Below, piece by piece: positions 26,944 to 39,954 of a stretch of DNA of 64,000 nucleotides. Position numbers and translations under genes: made by a program. Position 1 is the first letter of the stretch, and each line of letters starts with the position of its first letter. The notes beneath the pieces were generated by a model. That model was not told where the DNA came from. It made no database searches and saw only the letters and a list, made by a program, of their open reading frames with translations. The stretch covers positions 3,410,001-3,474,000 of the forward strand of contig QEYB01001046.1 in NCBI GenBank assembly GCA_017562135.1, written 5' to 3'. Origin of the DNA: Dipylidium caninum (taxonomy: Eukaryota > Platyhelminthes > Cestoda > Cyclophyllidea > Dipylidiidae).

Positions 26944-27024
26944 AACCTTTGTCCGACTTCTTTAGGAGTCCATGACAAACTCAGTTATAAATATGAGTTA
27001 TCGGGTAATTTAAAGGGAAATGGA

Positions 27025-29667
27025 TTAGAATAATTTGAAACGGGTCCAGCGCAGCCAGCTGGGAATGTGCATTCCGAGGCGATTTAGAGTGGTGAGAAAG
27101 AAAGAAGGTACGGGGGCAGAGAACTGACGTACTCCACGCATATACTCTCTATCCAAGAAGGCGAAAAAGCCCTCGGGAGGTCGAGAGGAAGAGGCGAGGA
27201 AAGGCGTAACGATTGTGTCGGGAACACCACTAAATTTGATGCTGTGCGCATGCAAGTGGAGACCCATGTAACGCACTTTCGACTGGCGTATCGCTAATGC
27301 CTCGAGGGTTCGTTTCGACAGACGTTGGGGTGCGAGATGTCCAAAATGCGAGTATTTGTGATCTCCCAAAATTGGGGTTTCCAGCGCGGCACTGAGATGG
27401 GTGCGGATTTGATGCTTCAAGCCTGAAGTTCAAACCGAATTTGTCGTGGAAGGTAAAGATACATCTGTCAATTTATTGCGAATTTTCAACCAGGCAGATC
27501 AGTAAGGATGGTCTTAATAGTTTGAAAAATATCTTCATAGAACAATTTGACATACGTGGATAAAATTCAGAGCAATCAAAAAAGGTTTAAGGAGGCTACC
27601 AAAACACCAACTGTCATTACCATTGTTATTAGCATAGAATCATTTGTGACGAGTTGAAGTCAAAAAGACCTGAGTTATGAAAGCTCTCCGAGGCCTTCGG
27701 GGTTTTGCATAGGTAGACAGGCCACTATAGCGAGAATAAAGCTGACTCATTCCAACTAGACAATTTTGGTTTTAGTGGCTGTACAAAGCTTCGCCAATAA
27801 CAAATTTTACCTTTTACTGACAAACTCTCGCCATGAAGTCCTTCAGAATTGAAAGCCTCGAGCCTGGCTTTGCTACTATTCCACATCTTAGTGACTAATT
27901 GACGATAATTGAATACATTGCGAAAGAGGTCAAAATAACAGCATAAGGCGGTTTGGTACTAGTGAATGATCAAGTAACCCATCAAGTTTTCGCTTTCCCG
28001 ATTTCATCTCCTACCCATTATTCTTATGATCAAGGTAATTTACGCATGAGTTTTGGTAGTGTTCAAAATTAGTTCTGATAACACAGGCCCCTAGAGTAGG
28101 ATAAAAACGGGCATTTAACCACTGCCGTACCAACCTGTTACTGTGCAGCACTCCATGAGAGTCGTATCATTACGCTTATCGAGGACCTTAAAGCGAGTGA
28201 CAGCATTTGTCTTATTGTACAATTTCTCCAAGGCTTCCACATCTTCAGTTACGTCGCTCAGTACTTCACCTCCAGCAGACAATTTTGTGCGTGGACGATG
28301 TGTAACCATCTGAAGAGTGTTTTAAACAAGTTTAAAGGGGTTCTTACACGATATATACCGCCGACCTTTTTCTGCGATATAGGAAAGTAAATGTTGCCTT
28401 CCTTTTTGAATGGGATGCCTGATGTAATGCATAAATAAGATTTTGTGATCCACCGGTTGGCAAACGCTTCAGTCAACTTAAGATGGGTAGATCGATCTCT
28501 GCGAAAGAAAAATCATAATTTATTCTATCGACTTATGCACCATAAGTAGTAAATTTGCGCCAGTAACAACGTGCCTTGAGATGAGGAGTATACCCGTAGC
28601 TCCTTTGTCGACCCGATGAGGGAGTTGAAAATTTTCGCACTCGTCGTATGAACTGCTTCTAAATTTATGGGCTAGTCTTGGAAGCAGACTGTCAACACTG
28701 AAACGCTGACCCTGACCACCTGATAACAATAAAATACTGAGAATTAAGGAGACAAGTGGAGCATTAAATCAGAAATGAAATAGAGGTTCTTAGCAGTCAA
28801 GTGGGGTGATGAAAATGTACAGACGATAGGACTTACCTTGACAAGCAATTCCCGGCGGTTTATTAATTACAATTAAATTCTCTAAAATAAAGAATGACCT
28901 ATAATCATGACTCTACACAAACAAAAGCATTCAGGCCCCGAAGAAGTTATCAGATGCTGCGGGAACCAAAGAGCAAGTGAGGGAAATGCTCAAGGAGTAA
29001 AAGAAAATGATATGTTTCAGAGACCGAGGATACTAAATCATATGATTTGTGCAGGAGACTAGGAGGCTATTTGTAACATTTACAAGATATTCCGTAATGT
29101 ATTAACCGCTTGTTATAAGAATATACTTGCTTTGGACGCTAATGATACATTTGTGCAACACTTCGGCTGCTTCGTACTCCGTAAGAAGGGAGAATTTGAT
29201 GGGGTCGTCATCGGGTACACGAAACCCCCTGAGAATCGTAGACTATTTTAAGATGATGTTGCCTTCGAGAATTGAAATCAAGCTCTGAGGTAAATAGATA
29301 AAATTCACGTATAAATATTATGGTAAAGCACTTTTAGCACTACCAGGAACAATATGATTAAGCCATGACAATAGGCCTTGAATATACAACATTCTATACC
29401 GGCCTCTTGAGACTAGACAACAGAAGGGAATTCCGGATTAACGAAGAGCTTGTACCTACTTCCCCCGCTGTATTGATTTACGCCGAGTTGTTCACGGACG
29501 CCAGCTATGCAATCAGCAACACTCTCCCTGCTCTCTGTAATAGAATCCTCGCAGGTTGTCGGATCCTGGAAATAGGACTGATCAATGTAGCTACTCTCTT
29601 TCATATCAAAGTTAACCGTTGCCTGGGTGAACTCACAGTCCGTCACCCTCTTAGCCGTTTTTGGCAT
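27025..29667 (-). CDS. RPUSD4: RluA-family RNA pseudouridine synthase (RPUSD4-like), six exons
   Basis: Converts uridine to pseudouridine in RNA. RPUSD4 of animals acts in mitochondria on 16S rRNA and other RNAs. Coding exons in transcript order: 29667-29460, 28881-28837, 28719-28541, 28476-28348, 28309-28135, 27422-27025. They sum to 1134 nt (377 aa), with matching phases at each junction. Motifs in order: NKPPGI near 77 (family motif ahead of the active site), HRVDKGATG at 119-127 with the presumed catalytic Asp122, AFANRWITKSYLC (the AF-R-KxY motif), and TGLKHQIRTHL followed by ILGDHKY. The intron 28347-28310 is only 38 nt. The start is the first ATG after a TTAG acceptor at 29673; the first exon is the least certain part because it shows no family motif. 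RPUSD3 is a possible alternative, but the intact catalytic motif favours RPUSD4. Confidence 0.87.
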
Positions 29668-31463
29668 AGATCCTAAGTTTTCAGAAAAAAGAAAGGGTAT
29701 AAATTCTTACTAGTAATTACAAAACCACTAACAATATATACCTAAACCGGTTTAATACATTCTACAATTTTTGTAGCGCGTTAAAACTTATCAGTCCAAA
29801 CAGTGATAGGCATCGAACAACTGTTCTAAGTGCAAAGTAACTTAACAAGAAGCAGTAATGAAAATGGCATATGGTTGAGGAAAAGCATAAATGTCCAATA
29901 TTTAACAACTTTGACTGGTGTTTATTCCGTCGTCCCATTAAGAACACATACGAATCCATACGTTATGGGTCTTCGCATATTCGCGTAGAGAAGTAATAGT
30001 TCATATTGGAAAAAAATGAGGGAACATAAATAAAACTATATTAAAACGCCACTGTGCTTTACATGTCGATGATGACCGCACATTTATCCTAAAACGAGCA
30101 ACCTATGAAGGCATGCTTGTGTGTACCTCCAACAAAAAACAAATCTTGAACTCAATTGGTATGGACAAACTAAATGATGTGAGTAAATCAGGGCAAGTGA
30201 AATCAATCATGAAGAAAGGCTGTCAATTGATTCAAATGGATTTCGTAAACTTCAGAAAGTGTACAAACTGTAAATTATAATATGCTCAAGGGAGGGAGAA
30301 TAACACAAAACCCAAACATTTTTTATGCACAAATGAATGTTGGACTCTAAAGACTAGGAAAGAGAGGGCACAAACTGGCGGGCATAATTATTTAATTGAC
30401 TACACTTGCTAAAAAACGAACAAATAACATTATTCCAAAAGCTTTAGACAAAATCATGCTAGCATCAGTCAATTTGTTGAATGATCGAACTAGCCAAAGT
30501 ATAAAGAAATAATGGATGGATAATGCGCTAAAGCACAACTTCCGCAAATAAAGTATAGCAAGGTACCGTGTAACGCTAAAATTACGCTACTTTTATACCA
30601 ATTCCCAGACAAAGACAAAAAAATGAACAAATGATCGGTTTCCTAACAGCGATAAGATGTAGTAAAAATGGTTTTGGAATGCACCAATGTAGGGAATGAA
30701 GATTACTGTGGATCGGATCTTAAGGAATAATCGAGTGTGCACGAACAATGTTCGACAACGATGTATAAAACAAAGGGCATATAAAATTTGCTGGGTTTTA
30801 ATTAAGTAAATTCGAGTACGGAGGATTAATTTGAATAAATTAAACAAAGACTACGCATAATATAACAAATAACTAATGACGGTATCAAGCATGTACGACA
30901 AGCACGGCAAGGCCTTTCGAGTAAGTAGCTAACAAATTAGAGAGGAAAAAAATGTGACTGATGGCATCATGAGGCAGGATAAATATAAGTACGGCGAAGA
31001 GAGTTCAAAATTATTAGCGTCATTCCAGGGCAGACGATTAGCAAAAAAAACGTCACAATGAAACGTGGGCGTCAAGAAAAATTAAAAAAACCAACAGGGG
31101 CCAAAATTTAATTCAAATGGTAATCAATAATAACAGCATACCAAAAAATAGACTATCAATAAACGACGTTTGACCCCATGTTGTTTTATCTTCGTCGTCT
31201 TCTGCGAGGAAATAATGTAGAACAAACGAGTTAATACCTCGGATGGACATTTGTCTACAAGCACAGTATACGGGAAGATAAAATCGCACAAGTTAGATAG
31301 ACACCAATGAGGACTAAGCCTGCTGGTAAATCAAGGTCATTGAAAAAATGGATTTGAATAATCGCATTACGATTACAATACTCAACGGCAACAAATGACC
31401 ATTAAAACAAAAAAATAAAAGACAAGCCACCAAAAATATTGCGAAGGTTGGGAAGAAAAGGGC
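29668..31463. other. Intergenic AT-rich DNA
   Basis: Divergent gap between the pseudouridine synthase (left, minus strand) and Pumilio (right, plus strand). It is AT-rich with many A runs and has only short open frames without motifs. It presumably holds the promoter of the pseudouridine synthase; an acceptor-like TTAG at 29676-29673 just before its ATG suggests a spliced 5' leader. Confidence 0.6.
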
Positions 31464-32922
31464 GTTGGCAGGGCAAGATCCAGCCGGTGGATGAGGATAG
31501 AGATCATGAAACAAAGAGTTTCTTCAATGTTCTGCAATGCAGAGATTCCACTACTAGAGACATTTGCATCAAATCAGGCAGCAAACTATACCACCAACAT
31601 AGGCACTTAACCTCTGAGAAGCTGTAGTGTTACGCTATTAACTCATTTCCTTAACTGTTTCGTAGGCGTAAAGACAATTGGTAGCCAGTTTATTGAGATG
31701 CAAATGACTTTATGCACAATACTGGTTAAGGGGCACAGCTTGCTGACAAAAACTGACGTATGAGGCACCAGGTAAAGGAAAGGTCTCAGATCGAGTAGAT
31801 AATATTAATAAAGGAAGCATCCTGAAGCTTCGGAGAACTTGGCCCCCGAAGGAAGTATTCTTAGTTAATACGAAGACGTGCATCAAGTCAGGAGAGCGGA
31901 ATTCGTTTAAGTTGGATTAGTCAATGCAAAATGTATATGTGGAGAATCTGTCAACCAGATTGCAAGGGACGATATGAAACTCTCACCGGACCAATTCGTG
32001 AAAGTGGAGAGCTGGCCTAGGGGACCATACCAGTGACGACTTAAAGCAAGCCAGGTAGAGGAGAAGAATTGTCCATTGGCCGAGTGTTTAGTAAGGACAA
32101 ACGCTGGAGGAGAATATGCTGCTTAATGGGTTTTTTCTCCAAACACACTGCGTTGCATACCAGCAAGGCTGTAACGCTAACCAAAGTACTCACGCCAGAC
32201 GTCGGAAGTCTTTCCATGAACAGTAGGCCTTAATTGAGGACTTAGTTGATGTTCTCAAGTGAACCATTAGTGCTCTAATTCGAAAGAATGATAGTCTCTT
32301 CTCTGATAACACATCCGCATGCACTCAGGCACTTGTTGGCAAGAGTTAGCTTGCGATAATCGCGGCAACAAATTGTCCCTCCTCCGAAGTCTACTCCGAT
32401 GTGAAGTCACGCAGTGAGTGAGGGAGGCAGCGTACTCTACTAGAAAACAGTCCTATTCCATCTGCGAATCTGCGCGGTGGATAGATAAAATCTATGGTGG
32501 ATTGGCTAAACTGATTGATGGGGGGACACCAGGTGCAAATCCGAAAGGGCCAGAGTGAAAAATAACATTTGCTTGTTGGCAACTCGTTTGCGCCATGTTT
32601 ACAGATGCAACTTTGGGCAATGAAACGATCTGACTTTCAGCATGCTTTTACGCTGATCATTCGGACGTGTTGGTGACGAGTGTACACCTTATTTCTGAAC
32701 TTTGCCTTCACTGAAGCAAATGCAGGAAATGGGCCTTGTTGAGACGATTCACCGTCTGTTGAATAAGGGTGGTTCGCGTCTCCAAGCTTGACGGAATAAA
32801 ATTCAAATTGTTGGTTAAATTTTAATCTGTGGGCACTTTGGAATTCTGAGTAATTATTATTAATGTGGGGATGCCACTTGTTTGTCATCTTGTTACTTGT
32901 TTTCGATCGACTTCCGGGTATA
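31464..32922 (+). repeat. Dispersed repeat of about 1.46 kb, copy 1 (upstream of Pumilio)
   Basis: This stretch aligns along its whole length with 39955-41423 in the same orientation. Blocks of tens of identical bases are broken by small indels and substitutions. Homology begins at cgttggcagggcaagatcc and ends near tttcgatcgacttcc; flanks outside are unrelated. I see no inverted or direct terminal repeats, no poly(A) tail, no clear target duplication and no conserved long frame. It may therefore be a non-autonomous element of unknown class or a small segmental duplication. It ends about 0.66 kb before the Pumilio start codon. Confidence 0.9.
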
Positions 32923-33519
32923 TGGTGAAGAAAAGTGGTGGTGAGTCTCCAGTACGTTTCAACGCGGCATAATTCGGCTTCCTTTTCAAATCCACTAAGG
33001 CGCTCCATTTTGTTAGGAAAATTCATTACAAATTTTTTACAAACTGCTCTTCTGATTCATGAAGTTCAATATCGGTCTTAGCACAAACAGGATCGGCTCC
33101 GTAAATCAACCTAATTTCTTTCGCCTTGTCCTTTACTGACCTCAATTGATTCACCACATTGCTTGGCAAATACATAATTTTGTTTAATTTTCCATTTCAG
33201 AGTTTTAGTGTCCTTATTGGCATACGGGTCGCCATCTTTGTTGGTGGCGCTGCGGGTTTTCTGCGGCTTTCTGTTGGTGGATCTGTCTGCGTTCAAGTAT
33301 CACGCATTTGTTCTCTTATGTGGGTGTGTTGAACAAAGTCTTGCAGTGTATTTTGATAACAGGAGAACTGCCTCTATAATGACATGGTTTATATTTATTA
33401 ATTTTGTTTCACACCCTAAGTGATGTACGTCACAATACCTCTCGTGAATAACTTGAAGTCTAAGTTAGCACACTTTTCAATGTGCTGTATCCTCGTAACA
33501 GCCTACTTTCTTTCCGCAG

Positions 33520-33586
33520 GCGTTGCTGACATATGAGGCTGATCTTTCACTTTTTATTAAAAAGAACTCGCACTGACAATGAATGA
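33520..33586 (+). promoter_or_regulatory. Pumilio 5' leader with overlapping upstream frame
   Basis: A pyrimidine-rich acceptor (ctttctttccgcag, ending at 33519) precedes the Pumilio start by 59 nt, so the leader is either cis-spliced or spliced-leader trans-spliced. Within it an ATG at 33533 opens a 17-codon frame whose stop (33584-33586) overlaps the first codons of Pumilio in another frame. Such an overlapping upstream frame normally lowers translation of the main frame. Confidence 0.55.
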
Positions 33587-36500
33587 GTTTGCAGACCCTA
33601 ATGCCCCTGGACGACCGTTCTCGAATATACCTGATACGAACACGGTTTCTAATCCTCATCAATTTTACAATGGCGTACAACAGTCCGAAATGCCCCAACA
33701 ACACACACTTCCACATTGCAATGCCTTACAAAAGCTGGGTATTTCGGCGACCAGCGATACTTACGAGTGGTGTGGGATTGGAGAATCTTCCGCTATGGAC
33801 TTCAAGCAAATTCTTAGACGCCCTGGTGAACATATTGAGGATCCCAAACCCGTATGGGAAAATTCTTGTGTACCATTAAATGGTACGAATGCTCATTTAT
33901 CCCGTATTTGGGGTTTCAGTAGTCCTGCATTTTCTCATCCTGCCACTGTAAAGGATCCTCAGTGTGAAAAGTCTTATAATCATGTTTCTCAACAATCTTA
34001 TAATTGTTTATCTAATATGGGATTTGGTTATGGTGGTGGGCTACCGATGTCTCCCGTCAACAAGGACATGACTGAACTGGGTCAACAGATGATCGACCAC
34101 GTCTTAAGTAACTCGCCTAACAATGCCTGTATGTGCACGAAGTGTGTTATTTACTTTGGCTTCCTTATTTTTCTATTGTGCAGTTGTTTTAAAAGCAGAT
34201 TTTGAACCTCTGCTCAGTTACCAATTGGCGTGTGTTCTGGATTAAGAACGGATCTAGGATTTTATGATACAAATTCTGGAGATAAATTGCATTTTCTTGG
34301 ATTATCTTTCAATTCTCGATTAAAGTCCGAATCTGACTATCGTCGTCCTTGTGTGACTTCATTGCCCTTAACAAATTCCTCGACTAAAATCTGCCTTGTC
34401 ACTTCGTTATTCCTGTTGCGATCTTTGTATATTATGACTTTGATTAGTCCTCCACTTAACCACAAGTTCATTTTTGCACATGAGATGCGATTGTCTCGTA
34501 AATAACGTTATTAATTTTTTCCTAGGTGATCAATTTCTATCTGCGCACACTCAAGCTGCTTCTAGCGACTGCATGTCTTCTCATTTTCTGACACCACAAG
34601 GTCGACCGGATTTTCATAGCGTGACAAATCACACAGCACCTACTATGTACCAAATGCCTGCAGAACAGTCGCAAAACCCACTCCCTGTGACCATCGTAGA
34701 CAACGGTGGTAATGGTAGACTTGACGAGGCTCAAGTACCTCAGGAGTCGGGACCCACTGTCGACCCCAACGCTGTCGCAGCTATCTTCAATAACCCTGCG
34801 ACAATGTCCACTTTAAATCGATATCTATCCGCCCAGCCTGAAATCTTTCACAACCCATCGAATTCGTGTCCTACACAGACTGGCACCCTAGTGAGAGATG
34901 TTGCATTTCTGGGTATGTTTTTAACCGCAAGATATATTTATGCCCATTAGTCAACCATAATTTTCTTGGCTCATAATTATTAAATCGACGGATGGTATCG
35001 ATTTTCACCATTGTAATATTTGACCAACCTCGATTTCAAAGACTTAATGACAGCCGATAAGTTTCCCATTCTACTCCAATAAGGGACTATAGAATTGATC
35101 TTGGAGATGGCAAATTCTCTTGTTATTACCAATCACCCCATAGTTATGAGTTGCGCCACCCACGCTTATTTACCTTAGCTATGCTAGGCGGTCAGTCAAC
35201 TTTTTCCTGCTTCTCAGCTGCCCAAATGAGTGGAATGCGATTGGATCCGAATCAGCAAGCTCCCCCCCCATTCCTACCTCCGATTACAACAAGCTCTTTC
35301 ACCAATGGTTTCCCCCATAGTTTTGGTGATGAATTTACTGGGCCGTTGTCTACTACCAACCTTACATCTGGTTCCGCGGCCTTCCGCGGCCCTCCACCTG
35401 TGCAGATGAGTAGCGCCCCCTGTCTCTTATCATCAAATCAGGTGCCGAGTAGATTTTACCCTCCACCTCAGAGTGGTTCCTCTCCTATTGCCTATTTTCC
35501 CGGCCATCCTTTCGAGAATCGGGCAGCTCCTCCAGTACAACCACCACTGTCCTCTGGTGTTCAGCCTAACGATATCTCAGTTAATGTCCCAGCTGCACTA
35601 GCAAACCATCAAGCGGCCTACTACGCACATTTGCTTGCTGGAGCAATAAATGGCGCCTCGTCAACTACGATGCCTCCTAATCACCCATCTGGCTGTGGTA
35701 AAGTGGGTGGAAGATCATTAACGACGCCTTCTGCATATGAACCGAGTCCACAGAACCAAAACGAGTTAATGTCTCAGGGACAGCATAGCATAGAAAAATT
35801 TAAGGTTTGTGCTTATATGGTTTCCTCATTTGTAGTTGAGTTATATTTTGCGTTTATCGTTAATATATTTATTTGATGTCACTGCGATGCGATCAATTGG
35901 AATAGTTGTGTTAGCGATTTCTCGACTTTTAAGGTGGTATTCTCGTGGTTTACTTCAATGAAGTTTGGTGAGGAATAGCATTTTGCATACTAAGGTGTAT
36001 GAATCGTTTTTTTTATGTCCTTATGATATTCACATGTTCAGTTGTATTAGATTTGCATGTATTTAAGTCTGGGAATTTGACACCTAGTGCAACTGAATTT
36101 TAGCTTTAATTAGTAACAGTCGCTTTGGTCGTCGTGTGGCTGTGAGTTTAAGATTCTTTGCAATACCTCATTTTGTTTATAATTTGTCCGTGTTCCCATG
36201 TTTGCTTTAGTGCTATTAATTGCCTAGTTGGTTAAGTGTTGTAATTTGTGTTTGTGGTTTATTTTACTGATTTAATGGAAATCTAATATTCCTAATAAAT
36301 AGTTGTGCATTCTTTCGCTGTCGCTCTCAAATAGGCTTCCGTTGATTTGTCCAATAGTGGAGGAAAATGTCTTACAACGACTGTCCTTCCTCCTGGTTCG
36401 ACGATAGTGCAACAGTTACCGTCCTTGTCATTCAGTCAGCAACATCCTCACCCTAGTTTCATCCCTCCACGGCTTCCTACGCTTCCGATAGATCAACGGC

Positions 36501-39437
36501 AGCAATCTCACATGCAGCGATCTCATTTATCCAATCCCCGTCCACCTCTTACTCAGACAATGGGACCCAACTTCTGTTTTGAGGCTCCTGTTACTCTGGC
36601 ACAGCATTATTCTGCTGGTCCATCCCCCTTTACAACAATACTGCCTCCATTTTCTAGCGCAAATTTCGGCTCCCCTGATTGTCTCCCGCTTCCTCCAAAT
36701 CCTGATTTGACTGCTCCCCAGGGTCTACCACCGGGTTTTCCCCCTGTGGGTTTCCCTCGTCGTTTGGCCCCACCACCGTCATCACAACGCAGACCTCAGT
36801 CTGGCCGGCTACCACCAGTGGACAGTTCCAACTTCATTGCACTTCCTCCTCGAGGAATCAGGAATCTTCAAACCAGCGGTCAACAGAGACTTTTGGTTTT
36901 CAAAAATCAAACCGTAAATCTGTTCGGTCCTAATAATGTCGCTACTAGCGGTGGTCGTGTATCATTCGTGTCACAGCCTGTCCCTAGTTCCCCCCTGTTT
37001 CCTGCAATGACGCCATCAGTCCAAGGGGTTCTGCCACCTGTTTCAACGCCGCTGGCAATACCAGAAAGGAGTCGGCTATTGGACACTTACAGGTATGTTG
37101 CTATTACCTCCGACGACTTTAATGCCGAGGATTGTTGATCTTATTTTACACTATTTACCCGTGTAATGTATAATTTTTTCGCAGTCTACTATATCTAGGG
37201 TGCTAGGTGCTATTGAGTTTACTTTGATTGTATGTTGTTAATTTGACTGACTTAAAGTTTTGCTTTTTGTTTTTCTATTTCCCCTAAACTAAAATTATTT
37301 GAATGAGGTATAGTTTCGCGAAACATTGTTCGTAAATTGAATCAGTCGACTCACAATTACACAAACTCACCTGCACACATAGGCCTCCCCTTTACTCATC
37401 TTTTAAACGATACACTGCAAGTAAAGTTCAGTCCCAAGCCCATTTTTCTGATAACATGAAGAAGAAGTCAACGGTTCCATCGCATTTTTCAACTGGAACG
37501 AAAATATTTAAGTTATTAATGGTGAGCGTTGCAGTCTCGTAAGACTTGATTTTTTTTTACTGTCCATTATTCTGTCTCTTTTCCCAAGGTACATTCGATT
37601 GCCATTCTTGACACTGAACCAACTGGTGGGTCATATAGTGGAGTTTTCACAGGATCAGTATGGTTCTCGACTTATTCAACAAAAGTTAGAACAGGCCAGT
37701 GCTGTGGATAGGACCGCTGTCTTCCGCGAAGTCATTCCTCACTGTCATGTTCTCATGACCGACGTTTTTGGGAATTACGTCATCCAAAAGTTCTTCGAGC
37801 TTGGCACTCCTGAACAAAAGAGGGTTGGTATTAATTTTAATTTGGGATCAAATAGAGTCAATCTGTCCTTCGACAGTTTGTGATATTTACTGGCTATGGT
37901 GCATTTTTCATCCTCAAATCTTCATTTGACATTTTGAAACAATGTTGGACTGCTTATTTGTGTAACTTTATTTTTTTTAAGATATTGGTGCAACGAATCA
38001 AGGGTCAGGTGCTGACGCTTTCGCTTCAAATGTATGGTTGTAGAGTGGTTCAAAAAGCCATTGAATCGGTTAATCTGGAGACGCAAATTAGCATTATGAG
38101 GGAACTCGAAGGATCCGTGCTAAAGTGTGTCAAAGATCAAAATGGTAACCACGTTGTACAAAAGTGCATTGAATATGTCCCCTCGGTACATCTTCAGTTC
38201 ATTGTTGACGCTTTCAAGGGAAATGTAAGTTGTTTTATTTCCCCACGTTGATATTTTTATTTACGAATCTTTTTAGGTGCATTCGGTTTCAACACACTCT
38301 TACGGTTGCCGTGTGATTCAGCGTATTTTGGAGCACTGTAGCTCTGAACAAACGGCTCCCATTTTGGAAGAGATACATCAATGCGCCGAATTGCTCTTCG
38401 AGGACCAATATGGCAATTACGTGATCCAGGTATTTAATTTAGTAATAAATTTATTGCTTCTTCTTTATCAACTTCAATAATAAGTGTGGACTATCACCTT
38501 TAACACTACCTTCTTGGACGAATCTAAATTTAAACATAGTTGGTGTTCATTATTTTATTCCTCCAACTTCCTACTTGGCCTCATTGGCGGAGTAAAAAAA
38601 TCTGCGCGTAGCCATTTCCTCCGAGTATAATTTAATCATTTTGACACTGACTGGTAATGCTTCATTATATTATGTGAGCTCTCCATAAAGTCCGTAATCT
38701 GCGATTTCTTTAAGCACATTTTCGAACACGGCCGGATGGAAGAAAAAAGTCGCATAATTAATCTTCTTCGAGGACGCGTGGCTGCCCTCTCTGTACACAA
38801 ATTCGCTAGCAATGTTGTCGAAAAGGCTGTCACAAACGCTAGTCGTCAGGAACGTCAAACTCTAATAAATGAAGTATTAGAGAATGATATCTCAACTCAA
38901 TCTCAATCAACGCCGCCCGACTGTTGGGATGAGAGGGAGGATAATTCAGTCCTGTGGGTTATGATGAAAGATCAGTTTGCCAATTATGTGGTACAGAAAA
39001 TGCTCGACGTCGCCGAACCACCTATTCGCAAAGAACTGATGACCCGCATTCGGCCTTACATTAGCAGCCTCCGTAAGTACACCTACGGGAAACATATCAT
39101 CAACAAGATGGAAAAATACTTCTCCAAGGCAATTGGTAGTAGCAGCCATGTTACTTACTTCCCACCGGAAGAACTGGATAACGCAAGTCTTCATTCCACT
39201 TCTTCCCTAACCGTCTCCTCAAATGTCCCTACTGGAGGATCTGTCGCGACGATCGACGAGAACTTACATTCTTCGCCTCCCCATGACGAGCATCCAATGG
39301 CAGCTCGGAATGATTTGCTGCAGCATGCGACTTCATCAGAAAATAACTGTGTTTCTATATCGACTGAAAAGTTAACAGTAGACCATGAGGTCACCCTCAG
39401 TAATATGTCGTTACTTTCAAACCCAGTGGAGGCCTAG
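33579..39437 (+). CDS. PUM: Pumilio-family RNA-binding protein, eight coding exons
   Basis: Cytoplasmic repressor that binds UGUA-type elements in 3' UTRs and recruits deadenylation machinery; in animals it controls germ cells, stem cells and neurons. Exons: 33579-34128, 34526-34912, 35218-35804, 36335-37092, 37589-37823, 37982-38224, 38277-38429, 38715-39437; 3636 nt, 1211 aa, all phases consistent. Residues 1 to about 745 are low-complexity, rich in Pro, Ser, Gln and Asn. The Puf domain follows, with eight repeats whose RNA-reading residues can be seen: [64 protein letters not shown]. This is the canonical set for UGUANAUA. A Ser/Thr-rich tail of about 100 residues follows KYTYGKHI. The long N-terminus is like animal PUM1/2, not the short PUF proteins of nematodes. 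The exact paralogue is not assignable. Confidence 0.94.
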
Positions 39438-39954
39438 CACGATATTAACTGTCACATATCCGTTTCATTTTCACAGCCGCTGTCATTTTCGTACTATGTA
39501 TAGGACCGCTTCGCCACCCCCCCCCCCCCCCCGATGCCTCGAACTCCCGCCTGTGTATATTCGAGCGGGTCCGTGTATTGATTTGTTGTAAATTAGCTTC
39601 ATCGAGTAACATCGCAAGTTTATATGTACTTAGTCAATTATTGTCTTTTCTGCCTTTCTGTCACGCGACGCTACAGAGGAACTGTTTTAGTAAGAATTGA
39701 AGCGGAGTGGGTAGGATTGTTGCCGCTGTCACGTCATTCTGTCATTAGTATGTCAAGTTAAGCACGTTTTAATGTTGCATATTTATGTGTAAAGTAGATT
39801 TCGGAATTATTTGGACCACGTGTGCATACGTAAATTAAGATGCTAAGGACAACACGCTTTGATATTTGAGATTTATATATGATAGCCCAATTTGTTACTT
39901 GAGGGCAACCTGTAGGCGAAATGGACGACACTCATGGAGATTTGGGTGATAAGG
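39438..39954 (+). other. Pumilio 3' UTR region
   Basis: Sequence directly downstream of the Pumilio stop. It contains a run of 16 Cs (39517-39532) and two near-consensus Pumilio elements, TGTATATT (39554-39561) and TGTAAATT (39587-39594). No clean AATAAA was seen before the repeat begins at 39955, so the transcript end is unknown. Confidence 0.55.
39517..39532 (+). repeat. Poly-C run of 16
   Basis: Sixteen consecutive Cs lie about 80 nt after the Pumilio stop codon, in the presumed 3' UTR. C-rich 3' UTR tracts can bind poly(C)-binding proteins. The exact length is prone to slippage or assembly error. Confidence 0.9.

Larger units (their letters stand above)
6501..27024. other. Gene-poor stretch of about 20.5 kb
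   Basis: No gene could be supported here on either strand. Open frames are short (at most 132 codons), overlap on opposite strands, and show no family motif or linked exons. Their density is what moderate-GC random sequence would give. It lies upstream of the protocadherin ATG, so untranslated 5' exons, enhancers or long non-coding RNAs are possible but invisible here. Local oddities: short homopolymers (9 C at 12832-12840, 12 G at 20550-20561), a G-rich purine block near 17240-17275, a GC-ending-codon patch near 22949-23008 and a GA/CT-rich block at 24525-24640. Confidence 0.6.

Noticed and set aside
32637..33026. Minus-strand frame of 129 codons overlapping repeat copy 1
   Set aside because: It crosses the repeat border at 32922, and copy 2 has indels that break the frame, so it is not a conserved coding sequence of the repeat.
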